A stretch of 51,876 nt of DNA from NCBI RefSeq assembly GCF_004297405.1, contig NZ_SCVC01000008.1:1-51876 (forward strand), given 5' to 3'. This DNA is from Reyranella sp. (GTDB lineage: Bacteria; Pseudomonadota; Alphaproteobacteria; Reyranellales; Reyranellaceae). Shown here in pieces: positions 51,574 to 51,876 of this stretch. The position numbers and the translations under genes are program-made. Below the pieces are notes generated by a model. That model was not told the origin of the DNA. It saw only the letters and a program-made list of their open reading frames with translations, and did not search any database. Numbering within the stretch: the stretch's first letter is position 1; the number at the start of each line of letters is the position of its first letter.

Positions 51574-51876
51574 CGAACTTGGTGTCGTTACATTGCACCA
51601 GGCAACTCGTGAGAGAGCCGCATGCTTGGAAAATGGCCGCCCGTTAGGATGGCGTCAGATTGGAGACCCGTCGTCGATATGGCGCTCCTTGCGATCGACC
51701 GTCTCGAGGATTTCTAACCCCGCCTCTGCTTCCGTGACTCGGCCGCTAAGCCAAGTCATGCTCCCGCGTCACGAGGCGTCCGCCTTCAAGGCTTCGGCAA
51801 GCTCGACAGGATCGACACACACGACGTCTCGCCTGCAGCCGGGTGATGGGGTGGCAGGCAGGTGGAGCATCGTCGA

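Overview
The window is high-GC DNA from an alphaproteobacterium, most likely a member of Hyphomicrobiales (rhizobia and relatives) or a close neighbour. This rests on an ndvB-type cyclic beta-1,2-glucan synthase, the hopanoid genes hpnN and hpnM, a Liv-type ABC transporter and several small proteins of rhizobial type. No rRNA, tRNA or CRISPR array was seen. The species cannot be named from the sequence alone.

Layout, left to right. (1) 0.2-9.4 kb: a CsbD-like stress protein and a giant ndvB. (2) 9.4-12.5 kb: a mobile-element scar holding a frameshifted rve-type transposase, a truncated IS5-type transposase, copy A of a dispersed repeat and the C-terminal remnant of a serine recombinase. (3) 12.5-14.8 kb: a LysR regulator divergent from azoR and a VOC-family protein. 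(4) 14.8-16.3 kb: decayed DNA with fused LysR and P-type ATPase fragments. (5) 16.3-24.9 kb: a hopanoid/isoprenoid module with hpnN, hpnM, a dxs remnant and ispH, flanked by two paralogous ferritin-like diiron proteins and followed by a membrane-anchored SGNH protein. (6) 24.9-25.4 kb: FecR-like and DUF4142 remnants. (7) 25.4-41.6 kb: one minus-strand carbohydrate operon encoding Pgi, Zwf, Pgl, Gnd, RpiA, Rpe, Tkt and Tal, plus two glycoside hydrolases, two HAD phosphatases and a DUF2090 aldolase-like protein. (8) 41.6-42.5 kb: copy B of the dispersed repeat. (9) 42.5-49.6 kb: a Liv-type ABC transporter, an acyl-CoA-dehydrogenase-fold monooxygenase, a VOC protein and a TetR regulator. (10) 49.6-51.9 kb: an inorganic-pyrophosphatase-like remnant, a 24-residue membrane microprotein, an unknown membrane protein with a good terminator, and a weak small frame.

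Functionally, module 7 could carry glucose released from alpha-glucosides (GH63 and GH13 enzymes) through glucose-6-phosphate into the complete oxidative and non-oxidative pentose phosphate pathway, giving NADPH and pentoses. Module 5 serves the outer membrane: ispH supplies isoprenoid precursors, and hpnN and hpnM are associated with hopanoid transport. Module 9 looks like uptake and oxidation of a small, possibly aromatic, substrate.

The most notable observations are the two diiron proteins with identical spacing between their predicted metal ligands around the hopanoid genes, the complete pentose phosphate set in one operon, and two similar repeats of about 380 bp in direct orientation that bracket about 30 kb, with a recombinase remnant beside one of them. 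Gene remnants lie at most module borders, so the region looks like a mosaic assembled by repeated insertion and deletion.
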